This document shows positions 10,319 to 21,330 of a stretch of DNA of 64,000 bases, piece by piece. Source of the stretch: Gliomastix tumulicola (Eukaryota; Ascomycota; Sordariomycetes; Hypocreales; Bionectriaceae); NCBI GenBank assembly GCA_001599755.1, contig BCHX01000008.1:1426001-1490000 (forward strand), read 5' to 3'. Positions within the stretch are counted from its first letter, which is position 1; each line of letters starts with the position of its first letter. A program made the position numbers and the translations under genes. The notes under the pieces are model-generated. The model did not search any database, was not told the origin of the DNA, and saw nothing but the letters and a program-made list of their open reading frames with translations.

Positions 10319-13300
10319 TGGAGGGAGGGAGTAGCGGCGCCGCGGCAGAAGGCGGCGCCAAAATCACCAAGCATGCCGTCCCCTCGTCCGTCACCGAATC
10401 CGTGGGCTACTGGGCTCATTTCCTCGACCAATGTTTGCGAGAAAGACTCGATACGGAGCGCTTCAAGACCTTTGTTGGCGTCGTCCAAAAATCCCACAGG
10501 CTTCCTTCGCGCGCAATCGCAGACCTGCTCCTCCGTCCAACCCCGGCCAACAATGCCAGTCTCGACCCGCGTGTACCGCTGTATCTGCAGATTCTGGGGA
10601 GCATGGACTGTATCGACATGCCGAGCATTCTCGAGGCCATGTACAAGTACTCATCGAATCATACACTCGTCGAGTCCCAGGAGCCACTGCCAGTCAAGAA
10701 TGGCGACGACGATACAAAGAACGGCACCGAAGCTCAGGACAAGGCCCAAAAGAAGACGCGGTGGATCAATTCATATTGGCAGGAGGACCATATATTCTAC
10801 GCTCTCACTAAATGGGTGGTGGAAGGGCGCGCCATCAAGGACCATCGGACTGCCTTGGATCTAGTCAAGATTCTCTCCAAGTGGATGGCCCTCTTCACGG
10901 CAGCGTCTGGGGCCTTCACCCCAGACTTTATGGGGCAGGTGCAGAATGCTCAGGTCGAGATGGAGTCCTCTCGTGCTGGCTTGGTGGCAGTTCTCTTGTG
11001 TATCAGAGAGAACCACGTGCTCCGCGAAGCTCTGTCCAAGCCTGTGGCCAAAGGTGAGTGCTCTTGCTGCCAGCTTCCAAGACCAACCGCGTGCTTTGAT
11101 ACTAATTCGCTACCGTGATCATGCAGCCGCCCGCACAGAGCTGGCACATGGACTCGCCAACTTTGTACCAACACTTCATCTGGGGAATTCCGTCACAGGC
11201 AAGGATATCCTCGACAAGCTTGAGCAATTCCGGTCCGTGACAGCTGCGAGCTTGAACCCTGCCGACCCGAGACAGGAGGCTACCAATGCTGCCATCGACG
11301 ACATGCTGGACCCTGCCATCGCTCTAGGCAACTATGTAGTGGATGAGCTGCCACTAGGGACAACCAGAGCAGGCCTCTACATTCATCTCAATGCCATGGT
11401 AGGTTCTGGGCTCCAATTTTCATGTGCGTCCTACATACGCTAAATTTATCTGCAGCTCTGTGGCCGGCCACTGCTGGACGATGCAATGTTGTTTGCGTAT
11501 ATGACGAACCGATATCACGGCGATGTTCAAGCCGCCGCTACAGATCTGATTCTAGCTGCCTTTGACCTCCTCGCCAATGCTGTTCTCCGTAGCAGCGGGA
11601 GAGAAGACACCCACCTTCTTCGATCGTTTCTCATCAACAAGGTGCCCTTACTCTTGAGCCAACTCTTCACTCCAGGATATACCTTGGAGGCAGCCGAGAC
11701 ATGCCTCACGCAAGCCCTGAGTCAGATTGATACCAACCTGTTCCCGACACCATCCCTCATATTTGATGAGTCGCGGCACAATAATCCTTATACTGAGAGC
11801 TCGAGGGAAGAGTTCTGTGGCGCCTGTGTCCTTCATGGCCTCGTGAATAGGGAACACGTGGAGAGGATACTAGGAGAAATGTCCATTGGATATGAGCCCA
11901 AGAAGTACTCTAAGGATGACCTGGTCCAGGATTATCTGTCCCAGGGAGACAAGAGCAAGAGCGTCGTCGCAGATTTGGATAAGATGGACGGTAACGTGGG
12001 CGCCGTCTGTCAGGCTCTCGTCGAGGTTGGTCTAGATAACCTCTCCAATGGCTCAAACTGAGTTCCTAACAAGCAACAGGTCATACGGCAACTATGCAAT
12101 GCTAGAGATACGAGTTCTCTCAAGTCTCTTTGCACAGAGCTAGTCCAGAAACCGCAGTCACTGGATATCATTCTGCTCTTTGAAAAGCTGCCCAACATCC
12201 TAGAGCCGCTATGCCAGCTGCTGGACAAATGGCGGTACGAGGACGATCAGGCAGAATATCAGCCTGTGTACGAGGAGTTTGGCGCCATTCTTCTCCTTGT
12301 ACTAACATTTGCCAACCGTTATAATCTCTCAACTGCCGACATCGGCCTGTATTCATCCAAGTCTAGCGTTCGCAGGATCCTCAACACGGCCCACCTGAAC
12401 CGTGATATGAGCGCGCTGTCCGAGCAAGAGAAGCAGCATCTGGGCGGCTGGATCCAGGGACTCTTTGATACCGAGGGTGGTGGCTTAGGAGACGACCTCA
12501 TGTCTTCTTGCCCACCGCAGGAGTTCTACCTCCTCGTAGCTCCTCTATTCTACAACATCGTCCTCGGTTACAACCAAGGCTTCATATCCGACGAGGCCCT
12601 GAAGAGCGGCGTTGAATGTAGGTTATGTCCCTGACTGTCATCTGCTGGATTCACTAACCTTGCTATAGACTTGGTCGACACTTTCCTATTACCATCCCTG
12701 GTTCCTGCTCTGAAGTATCTGGCAGAACTTCTCTGGATCGACAATGATGCTCAGCCAGCCGTTATCAAGATTCTTCAGATGATTCTACTACCGAATGCCA
12801 TCTCGAATGAAGCCAGTGCCATGCTTGCCTCAGTCAGGAAGGTCATCGCGAAGCCCCTCGAGCACGCCCTCCGATCTTACCAGAAGCGGTATCCCAAGAA
12901 TGAGGACATTGCTCCCCTACTTGGGTCTATCAAAGATAGCCTAGCGTTGTCGCGGCGGACGGGTCTGGCGGAGATGAACGAGGTAGAGACATGGTCGGCG
13001 ACATCACCCTGCGGCTTCTCGAGCTCCATCAAGACAACGATTCAAGGACTGGTTCAGTGGAGTTCTGGATGGGCTATGCAGCATAGCGGCATTCCGGCTG
13101 CCTACAGCCACCGGCAATTCATTGCTGGTATCAAGCTCATGACTGCCAAGAGAGTGCTCACAGGTATCTTGGACGAAATTCATTCACAAACGGAGCAGTG
13201 CAAGTCGCAGAGTGCGACTGGCGCGTTGCAGCCTGATGACATGCGGATACAGGCCGTATACGACGCCGCAGTTGCTATCGTGTGCGCTCCCAACGTGACC

Positions 13301-13768
13301 AACGAGCCGCCATCACAGTGTATTGAGGATCAGGGACAGGACGGGCAACCCGCAGACTTGCCTTCTGGTGGGAGACCACTTGCGCTCCGCGATGTGTTGG
13401 GACTCGAGGCCCTTGATTTCCAGAAGCACGAGCCGGGCATGGCGGAGATCATAGTGCGCCTATGCAGGAGGGTCGAGGCCCAGATGGCGCTGGCACAGGC
13501 ACCGCCGTTACTGCAGACCGCGGATATGACGGCCGCGCTCGACATGACTGGCAATGGCGATGTCTCCCTCGGGGAGGCCATGGCAGCAATGCAGTCTGAC
13601 GCCGGCCTGGGCCTTGATATGACCGGTATGGACGGGCTGGACGGCACTGCGTCGATGGTCGGTGGCAGCATCGGAGGTGACGGCTCGGCTGGGGACGCAG
13701 ACATGTTCGCCGGGATGGGAGGAGCAGGTCTGGACTTTGACTGGGGGGCAGAAATGGACTTGACATAG
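10315..13768 (+). CDS. nut1/med5: Mediator of RNA polymerase II transcription subunit 5 (Nut1 family)
   Basis: Five exons, 10315..11053, 11127..11398, 11456..12025, 12080..12617 and 12669..13768, join to a 1072-residue protein, close to the usual Med5 size. All introns are 51-73 bp with GT-AG ends, and phases agree throughout. Med5 is a tail-module Mediator subunit that relays activator and repressor signals to Pol II in the nucleus. The family match rests on the overall alpha-helical sequence, for example the N-terminal SVGYWAHFLDQCLRERLDTE and RIADLLL-type segments, and the central blocks around FDLLANAVLRSSG and FAYMTNRYHGDV. The C-terminus (about residues 970-1072) is Gly/Ala/Met/Asp-rich low complexity and ends DFDWGAEMDLT, resembling an acidic activation-type tail. 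Two adjacent ATGs (10315 and 10318) could start it. Confidence 0.9.
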
Positions 13769-14423
13769 TTTTTCAAGCGTCCTGCAACAGAGATACCCTG
13801 GGAAAGGCTATGTTCAAGAGGCGATCCTTGACGTCGTAACTTCCATCCATTTAGGGATTTAGGACTGAGGGCTATTAGTGTGTTTGGTTAGGGGTTGAAT
13901 TATGATAGACGCTATGAACTGAAGATGTCTAATATAATAGTCGACACCTACGCTTAGCTTTCCTATTGCCTCGCGCGTCGCATTGTATTAAAAGTATAGT
14001 AGACTTAGCCGTAGTGTTGTTGCGAGATGTTTGAGCGATACAGAGCCTCAGCTGAGGAGCGATTCAATGAACAACAAGAGAGAAGTGCAGTCGAAAACCG
14101 ACTCTAGACTAGCCGCTGTGTCTATTGATTTGATAAAACATGCGGGTTATCATGACCCAACAGCACTCTGGTGCCATTATAAAGGCGTATTAGCTTCATA
14201 TAACGCCTTGTTGCGGCCCTTGAATTCACTCACGCACACATGTCCCGGGAAGTGCTGTTCACATAATGATTTTCGTATTTGTAATCCAGAGTGCTTTCCG
14301 ATTTCCAGTACTTTCCACATCTCAGCTCATCGCTCGACTGTACGTGTCAACACTAGAGGCTGCATCTTTGCTAGTATGACAACTACCAACATTGAAGAAG
14401 TATCCCCCAAGAGAACCAGACAC
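13769..14423. other. Convergent intergenic interval
   Basis: Lies between the 3' ends of Med5 and the unknown minus-strand gene. A 147-codon open frame at 14031-14474 has no ATG at its beginning and overlaps the neighbour's coding exon, so it was not accepted. Nothing else seen. Confidence 0.6.
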
Positions 14424-15290
14424 TCAACTTACGAACTTAACAACCAAGGGAGTAGTATCCACAACATTCAATAAACGAACAAAGTCATTACCCGACTCAT
14501 CACACTCCTCTCCCCAAGCCTCGAGTGGCAACAAGGCGGGCGGTGGCGGCGGCGCTGGATCTTCAACTCCGTTGAGCTTCGGATCGACCAGGTTGACAAG
14601 TTTCCTGTCCTTGAGGTCACCATCCAGATCGCCCCAGTTCCACCAGTCGATGAATGTCTCCCGACGACCGCGGGAGAAGTGCAGCTTGTACTCGTCCCCT
14701 GGTTGTGGCTGCTTGTCTGGCGGCGAGACCTTCCCTCGATACTGCAGAAGCTGCTTCCACGTGATGGCTTTGGTGGCCGTGAGACCTTTATCTCCGGGAG
14801 GGACTGTGACGAAGGGGAGTTCGGTCTTCCAGTCGTCTGATTCGGGCTCTGGATATCGCATGTGGACGCCAGGGAGCGGATCTCCGAGTAGATATTTCTC
14901 GGGGCCGTCTTTGGCGCGCATCAGGAGGCGGATGCTTGGCTCGCCCTCGCCAAGGATGGTATGGGCGGTACAGATGGTGAGAGGACTGTTGTCCTTGCGT
15001 GGCGAGAGCTGCTTGACTTTGACAGTCAAGGTTACGGCTGCCTCATCGGGATCTTTTGTTGCCGCCTCCGACAGGGAGACAGCCGAAGGTGTAATGTCGA
15101 CGATAGACCATCGAAGAGCAGCTTGTAACTCATTCCTGTATCAGAAGCGTTAAGTAGATGCCGATGTAGTAGTGCAGTCACAGATTGTTATTTACCAATT
15201 GTAGTTCCCCTCTATTCCTGAGGGTAAGTGAACGTCACCCTCAGCATAGGCAACATGTACCAAGCCTGAAGCTTCCACGACAAGACTCAT
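14424..15290 (-). CDS. Conserved-looking protein of unknown function, 268 aa
   Basis: Exons 15290..15196 and 15135..14424 join over a 60-bp GT-AG intron. The phase-2 junction rebuilds a Trp codon (GNYNW/NELQ). The protein opens MSLVVEASGLVHVAYAEGD, has no signal peptide or membrane helix, and is acidic. A WWNWGDLDGD cluster near residue 200 and a run of six prolines near residue 230 stand out. I do not recognise the family. A uniformly coding-like frame on both sides of a clean intron supports a real gene. It diverges from the secreted protease-like gene with 818 bp between starts. That shared interval carries CRE, E-box and CCAAT palindromes 155-196 bp from this start. Confidence 0.75.
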
Positions 15291-16108
15291 CTTGGATCGG
15301 GTTCAGTGAAGTCGAGATGGAGTTGGAAAAATTCAGGCGAGCGTTTGGCACAACGGCGTAGCTGAGGTGCAAATATATCTGAGCAGTGCCGCAATATGTA
15401 AGATCATGATCTCATTTTCTGCATCGGAAGCGGCAAATGCCTTGTGACGTCACCCAGCACGTGCATTGCATCCAATCGGATTGGAGTCACCTATTTCTTG
15501 GAGAATTCATCTCTGTGCAGTTCCATATATAGGCTGTTGTTGGATACAACCCTAAAGATGCCTAGAATTCGGTAAGCACTGAGACACCTGATCGGCGAAA
15601 TTGTTTGATCGATCGGACCTGCTTTGCACCTGACCTCGCAATGCCTTTTTATAGCTGTCAGATTTCCTCAACCCCGTCGTCATTTTAGGGCGGCACAGCC
15701 TTACCGTCGGAATGAAAACTCCCCGGTGAAATTATTCCAGCTGACAAGGAGCCTGATCGTCACCTTGCGCCGCCTGACTTCGAAGATCTTCGACGAGTGA
15801 AGCCATATTCGAAACATGTTGGTTGAACAGGATAATATTTTGTACGTAATGCCCGCAGGCACAGGGAGCAAAGCTGGAATTTATGTTCGAGGCGAGGCTG
15901 TGAAGTAGGCCCGGGAAGGTTGCCTTGTGCAGGACGCCTTGTTTGGATTTCACGTTGGGAAGTCACCGCGAGCATACAAAGTTCTTCGTCAGTTATGGGT
16001 GTCTTATATAAGATGAGAGACGACGCATCTGTAGCCGTGTCTAGTCCAGGAGTTCCAAGCCAGTTTTCATCCACTGAATCCATAACCCAAAAGAACCCGT
16101 CCATCACC
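15291..16108. other. Divergent promoter region
   Basis: It separates the unknown gene (minus) from the protease-like gene (plus). It contains the palindromic-site cluster at 15444-15485. No additional gene was accepted; open frames at 15732-16254 run antisense into the first protease exon. Confidence 0.65.
15444..15485. promoter_or_regulatory. Cluster of CRE, E-box and inverted CCAAT palindromes
   Basis: GTGACGTCAC (15444-15453) is a perfect CRE-type palindrome for ATF/CREB-like bZIPs. GCACGTGC (15457-15464) is a palindromic E-box for bHLH factors. TCCAATCGGATTGGA (15471-15485) places two CCAAT boxes head to head with 7-bp arms. The sites are read directly; their function is inferred from known binding preferences. 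Confidence 0.6.
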
Positions 16109-16864
16109 ATGTTCGCCGCCTTCAAGTACCTGGCCGTAGCCCTGGGGCTTCTGACCACGCTTACCTCTGCCTCTCCCATCGACACATCGTCCGTTGAGGA
16201 ACCAAATCTCTTCAAGCGCCTGCCCCTCGTCAACTGCAACGAGGACCAGACCAAGCGGCTGGAAAGTGTCTTTGAGCAGTTGTCTGGCTACTCCCTCCTG
16301 CCGGTGTCCTGGCTTTCGGACACTTCGGAGGGCTTCCCCTACGATGAGAAGAAGAAGTCGTGAGTTTGAACATCCTCCGTTTGCGCAACTACACAGAATC
16401 ATCAGTTAGACCTTATGCTAATACTTAAGATAGCTTCGCACACTACTTCAAGGGCGAAGACAGAGATACCGTCAAGAAGGCTTTCGAGGTCTTCATCAAC
16501 GCTGCCGTCGTTCAGAGCTTCTTCAACATCCGCTGCGCCAGTGGAAGTGAGGCAGACTGCAGTTCGGCTGGGTGAGTTCACATTTCCTCGAGACTTTTCG
16601 AATAGTATTGGTGAGCTCTCTAACCAAAAAAATTCTCATCAGGAGTCAGAGCTTTGCCTTCGCTCAGCCTTGGCCCGAGGACTTCGAGGTACCAGACCAC
16701 ATCACCAAGGGCCAGCGTCAACTCGTCGTCTGCCCTCTGTTTTGGGAAGACGAGCGCACGAAGCGAGACCTGCCTACGGACGATGCAAGCAAGGAGGAGT
16801 TCTGCAAGTTTAAGGAGACCAAGAAATACAAGGATTGGGAGACTGGAGGTAAGCTTTTCGCAAT

Positions 16865-16900
<36 letters not shown>

Positions 16901-17274
16901 TCGCACCGAGTTCAGGAACTAACACGGACTATGCAGCTCATACCCTGCTGCATGAGATCAGCCATCTCGACGAATTCGGAAAAGCGGCCGAGTACGACAC
17001 GCTTACAACTCCAGAGGATGGGGACATTCCCGAGTTCAAGTCTCATGGCACGGATGACTGGAAGGGCAAGACGACTGCGGCCAATGCCCGAACGCTGCGC
17101 AACAGTTCTTCTGGGAACAAGATCCCACGACCGCAGAACGCGGAGAGCCTTGCAGGCTTTGCACTTGGTAAGTGTCATTATGATCAAGTATACAAGGAGT
17201 CGGTACTAATTACTCTACCTTGAACAGAATTGACGGTGGACAAGGTCTGCGGTGTTAAGGACGTTAGCTTGTAA
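16109..17274 (+). CDS. Secreted HExxH zinc-metallopeptidase-like protein
   Basis: Five exons, 16109..16359, 16434..16571, 16643..16848, 16916..17167 and 17228..17274, encode 297 residues. Introns are 60-74 bp and phases agree. The first about 20 residues (MFAAFKYLAVALGLLTTLTS) are a typical signal peptide, and an LFKR site soon after suggests a Kex2-processed propeptide. The zinc motif is HEISH within LLHEISHLDEFG. A downstream NAESLAGFALE segment resembles the helix following the active site in fungal M35/HRXXH-like secreted peptidases. Cysteines occur in the mature part. It is probably an extracellular protease or an inactive relative; the third zinc ligand is not certain to me. Intron 3 contains a (CT)15 tract just before its acceptor. 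Confidence 0.8.
16867..16896 (+). repeat. (CT)15 microsatellite inside an intron
   Basis: Perfect CT dinucleotide run in intron 3 of the protease-like gene, about 20 bp before the acceptor, where a polypyrimidine tract would sit. Confidence 0.9.
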
Positions 17275-17989
17275 GGGTTGTGATGCAAGGCTCGAGCGGT
17301 TGCAGTTCGAGACACAGGTTCTGCTCTGAAACGCAGCATCGATTATTCTCTTTGTATTCTTACATCTACTTTCTTTCAAGCTACTTATTCGTCATTTCGA
17401 GTTTCCTAAAGTATTAGACAGATGTTCTTCCTCCTCGCACTATTTGACAGAACTGGATGTCAGTCCCGAAATGTGATCGCATCGAGACAAATTATAATTT
17501 CATACAAATTACTTGTCGCAGTGGAAAGCCCAGACAAGTTTCCCTTTAATCACATTCCAGAATCCTGAGATAAATGGTGTTTTACTACCTACTCGTAGTT
17601 TGTTGCCTCGGTCGGTCGATCTGAGGAGGATGTTGATGGTACTGGTCCGTGTGCAGAGTGTTTTTGCCTACCCTGTACCCACATCCAATTTTTAGGGGGA
17701 TCAGGACCCTCCTTATGGCGGGCAGCTTGCATTAGAACGTCATCTTGATTCTTGACATTCAAACATACGAGACTCGCCTTCTCTCCTAACGCAGGCGAAT
17801 CGACACTCCAAACCTCGAACATGGGCTGACTTCAATTGCTGTTTCTACCGGCAGCTTATGATTTGATTGCTCTCTGCGAATTCTAGCGTTGCACAGTTCG
17901 ACAAGCTGCCCCCTTGCACGCCCTGCCAAACAACCCCTTCCCCCCCCCCCCTCCAACAGTCCTCGGTCTCACGATACAATTCCCCGACC
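17275..17989. other. Intergenic: protease 3' region and Rcy1 promoter
   Basis: No gene seen. It ends with a C-run at about 17939-17952 in the Rcy1 leader. Confidence 0.6.
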
Positions 17990-20824
17990 ATGTACAGACC
18001 CAAAGGCGCTGGCGGCCGCGGCCCCAACAATAAGGGCATTTTGTCCGCCCTCCAGGCCACCTCGATTGTAGATCCGAGAGCCAATCTCCCGGCAGGTACG
18101 CTCTCACCGCCCTCCCCCCTCTTCATTTGCAGTGCTGACGCCTCCGGGTCTGCAGAGATTCTCGTCGCGATTCTCGATCACCTCCCGGTAGCCGACCAGA
18201 TACGATGTGCCCGAGCGTCCCGACGTATGCAGGAGATGGTCTACGATGACACGAGATGGGTCTCCAGGTTACGAGCGATGGGCTGCTGGAACGAGCAGGA
18301 GGCCAGGAAGCGGTTCGAGGACTCAGTTAGGAAGAAGAGGGAAGCTGCCGCTTCTGCTTCCGCCTCCGCCGCCGCCTCCTCAGAGAAGCCGAGCGGTCAC
18401 CAGTCCAAGGAGTCGACGTCCAGCCAGCCGGGCGCGACGCTATTCGACGCAGCAGCCGCCATCGAAGAGCAATCCTCGCCGACACGCAAGAGGGGCACGT
18501 CAGACCTCAGGGATGGATTCGAGACAATGAGCATAGGCGGGCCGCCTTCAGATCCGACGCAGGATCCCTCGGCATATCTCGACGTGTTCCAGAACGTGAG
18601 GAGCATCCGAGGTGCGGCGAGGCACGAGTACGGCAAGATCTACGGTGCGTTGGCGCCGTTCTACTTCGACCTTGTCAGCGCGAAGAGTCACGCGGATCCC
18701 GTCGTCTTCAGGGCATTCCGAGATCCGGAGCGTCAGGCGCAGATGCTGGCGAATCTGGGCCGTTTTGCCAAGAGCGACTGGGCGGAGGGTTGGGGCGAAA
18801 GAGAGGAAAAGGTCGCGTCTATGACGGCCATCTTCGAAACAGCCGTGCTACGGGAGTTCGAGCAAGGGTATGAGTTCTGGGACGTCGATGGGCGGATGAG
18901 AAGGTACGCGCACGTGCTGCACGTTCTGGGCGAGGCGCACAGCGGCATCGATCTGTTCGTGCACAAGCATCCCATCTTCGACGACAAAGAGCTTATGGCG
19001 AATCCCGTCGACTGCCTTTCGCGTGCCAATCCGTCCGAGGTGTCGCTGGAGCCCTCGCGGCAGTTCTTCGAGGCGCTGCTATCCAAGGTGAACGACCAGG
19101 CAGGCGTCATTGAGCGTATCTTTCCGAACGCGGGGTTCGTCTTCACGGCGCTCCTCGAAAGGGTCAAGGACGACATCATCATGGAATACACGACAGCCCT
19201 CTTCGACGAAGCGCACGAGCGGAGCATCGCCGCATATCTCAAAGCACTGTCTGGTGTCTTCGAGCAGACACTGCTGTTCTTTCAGTCCGTGACAGCGCCG
19301 CAGAGCAACGAGGGGGAAGCGCAAGCGAAAGCAAAAGAGCTTTCGCTCAAGATATTTGAACCTCACCTCGATCTCTACCTGCAGGATGAGCTGGACTTCT
19401 TCACGCGGGAGGTCGAGGCCGAGGTCAGTGTATGGGAGAAGAAGCTATCAGAGCAGGATTCGTCCCTCGAGTCGTTCTGGATGTCAAATATCAACAGGAC
19501 CGCCGACAAGACCGACTTCCTGACGTCGTTCAGAAAAGTTGTCATGATGCCTGTGAACGCGCTGCCCAGCTTTGGCTCGCCGTTCACCACCACGACAACC
19601 TCTTCATCAACGAAACATTCATCCACGCCAAACGGTGCCACGACATCAGATACTCTCCAGGCATCACAGCCCGAGACTACCCGCGCCGGCCTCGACGGGA
19701 GGAAGAGCCCGCTCCCGGAGAACGCGCCGACAGACGAGCTCGCAGCAAAAGCAGCGCTCATGGCCCACAAGCTCGAGGGCATCAAGTCCCTCTTCAGCAT
19801 CGAGGTGGCGCTCAACCTCGTGCATACGGCCAAGACGAGTCTTGAGCGTGCGGCCGTCTTCATGAAGCTCGGCGGGCAGGTCGGCGAGGAGGCACGCGAG
19901 CACTGCGGAACTGTCTTTGTCGTACTGCTGCGCATCCTCGGGCAGCGACACGTCAAGAGCGGCTTCGACAGGGCCATCACGCACCTGTCGCACTATAATC
20001 CACGCGAGGTCAGCGACCACAACCAGCAGGGCGTCGCGCCGCTCGTGACGTTCATTGAGCTGGTCAACGTCGGCGATTTGATATCGCAAATGATCGACGT
20101 GTTCTACGAGCAGCAGCTAGCAACACCGAAAATCGCGGACAAGAACGACTTCCTCGATCCATCTGGCATGGCCAAGAAGAAGTTCGAGCAGATGCTGGAC
20201 GAGAGCGTGGCCGCTGGGCTGAACAAGGGCATCGACGTGCTCATGGACGAGGTCGAGTACCTCCACGGCACGATGCAGGCTCCCACCGACTACAACCCAG
20301 GCGCCACCTCCGAGGATACATCAGCGGCTGGCAGCAGAGTCAGCACGGCCGTCAAGATCAACATCGGCCCAACGCCCACGGCCGTCCGCATTGTCGACCT
20401 CGTCTCGAGCCACACCAAGATGCTCACGGGCACGACCGACAAGTCCATGCTCGACGTCTTCAACGGCGAGGTCGGCCTGCGCCTCTTCACCGCCATCTGC
20501 AAGCACCTCAAGCGTCAGCGCATCTCGACCGACGGCGCCGTGCCCCTCATCGCCGACATGAACCTGTACTTTGACTACGTGCGCACGCTGCACAACCCAG
20601 ACCTGCTGGCGTACTTCCGCGCGCTGCGGGAGCTGAGTCAGATCTACCTCATCGACGCCGCGCACGCCAAGGAGATGGCGACGGTGATTGCCGACGGGGA
20701 CCGGTTCGGGGGCGTGTTTCGCGCCGAGGAGGTGTATGAGTATGCGCAGAGGCGAGCCGACTGGTATCAGGTGCGGAAGAGCGTCGAGAGGGCCATGTAC
20801 GGACTGGAGTGTGTGCTGATGTGA
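17990..20824 (+). CDS. rcy1: Recyclin-1-like F-box protein with Sec10 domain
   Basis: Exons 17990..18095 and 18156..20824 encode 924 residues. The F-box begins at the splice junction: removing the 60-bp intron gives LPAEILVAILDHLPVADQIR, a canonical F-box start (about residues 33-75). A Ser/Ala/Glu-rich linker (about 90-210) precedes a long helical Sec10-like region reaching the C-terminus. Rcy1-type proteins act in endosome-to-Golgi recycling, bridging SCF components and membrane-traffic machinery. The family length (yeast Rcy1 is about 840) fits. The intron has no stop codon and is a multiple of three, so an unspliced transcript also reads through, inserting 20 residues in the F-box. The gene is convergent with the Irc22-like gene. 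Confidence 0.9.
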   Translation: MYRPKGAGGRGPNNKGILSALQATSIVDPRANLPAGTLSPPSPLFICSADASGSAEILVAILDHLPVADQIRCARASRRMQEMVYDDTRWVSRLRAMGCWNEQEARKRFEDSVRKKREAAASASASAAASSEKPSGHQSKESTSSQPGATLFDAAAAIEEQSSPTRKRGTSDLRDGFETMSIGGPPSDPTQDPSAYLDVFQNVRSIRGAARHEYGKIYGALAPFYFDLVSAKSHADPVVFRAFRDPERQAQMLANLGRFAKSDWAEGWGEREEKVASMTAIFETAVLREFEQGYEFWDVDGRMRRYAHVLHVLGEAHSGIDLFVHKHPIFDDKELMANPVDCLSRANPSEVSLEPSRQFFEALLSKVNDQAGVIERIFPNAGFVFTALLERVKDDIIMEYTTALFDEAHERSIAAYLKALSGVFEQTLLFFQSVTAPQSNEGEAQAKAKELSLKIFEPHLDLYLQDELDFFTREVEAEVSVWEKKLSEQDSSLESFWMSNINRTADKTDFLTSFRKVVMMPVNALPSFGSPFTTTTTSSSTKHSSTPNGATTSDTLQASQPETTRAGLDGRKSPLPENAPTDELAAKAALMAHKLEGIKSLFSIEVALNLVHTAKTSLERAAVFMKLGGQVGEEAREHCGTVFVVLLRILGQRHVKSGFDRAITHLSHYNPREVSDHNQQGVAPLVTFIELVNVGDLISQMIDVFYEQQLATPKIADKNDFLDPSGMAKKKFEQMLDESVAAGLNKGIDVLMDEVEYLHGTMQAPTDYNPGATSEDTSAAGSRVSTAVKINIGPTPTAVRIVDLVSSHTKMLTGTTDKSMLDVFNGEVGLRLFTAICKHLKRQRISTDGAVPLIADMNLYFDYVRTLHNPDLLAYFRALRELSQIYLIDAAHAKEMATVIADGDRFGGVFRAEEVYEYAQRRADWYQVRKSVERAMYGLECVLM

Positions 20825-21246
20825 GGGCCGGAAGTCTTACACAACAATTAGAGACACAGATATCATAACTCAGATAGCTATCAATGGCTCATATTCCCAT
20901 CATATCAGCGTAATCGTACACGAATATCCCGTGATGTGGTTTTGTAATCCTCCCTTTACATCTAGATGTCTCATCAGATTCCCTTAAGATGATGCCAGAA
21001 GGTCGTCTTTGCGACAGGCCTATCCGATTCTTCTTCCCCTCCAAATGATAGGGATGGCTCCGCGTATGTTTGCTAGTTTTGTCTCCTCTTTCTCGCCTGC
21101 ATTTACGTCGGGCGTATTTTCAGCCCATGAGAGCAACTTGTTTCCCGTTGCCTGTTCCCACATCCACACGTACAAGACATATGCTTACATTTACTTTTGT
21201 TTCAACAGAAACGCCATAAAGAAGTTCCTCACCACATACTCCAGCC

Positions 21247-21294
<48 letters not shown>

Positions 21295-21330
21295 GCAAGT
21301 CCCCCTTCCCAAATGAGATGATCCCGTCTC
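20825..21330. other. Convergent intergenic interval with (TC) microsatellite
   Basis: Contains only the 3' flanks of Rcy1 and the Irc22-like gene and a (TC)21 run at 21251-21292. Confidence 0.7.
21251..21292 (+). repeat. (TC)21 microsatellite
   Basis: Uninterrupted TC dinucleotides, 39 bp beyond the stop codon of the minus-strand gene and therefore in its probable 3' UTR. Confidence 0.95.
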
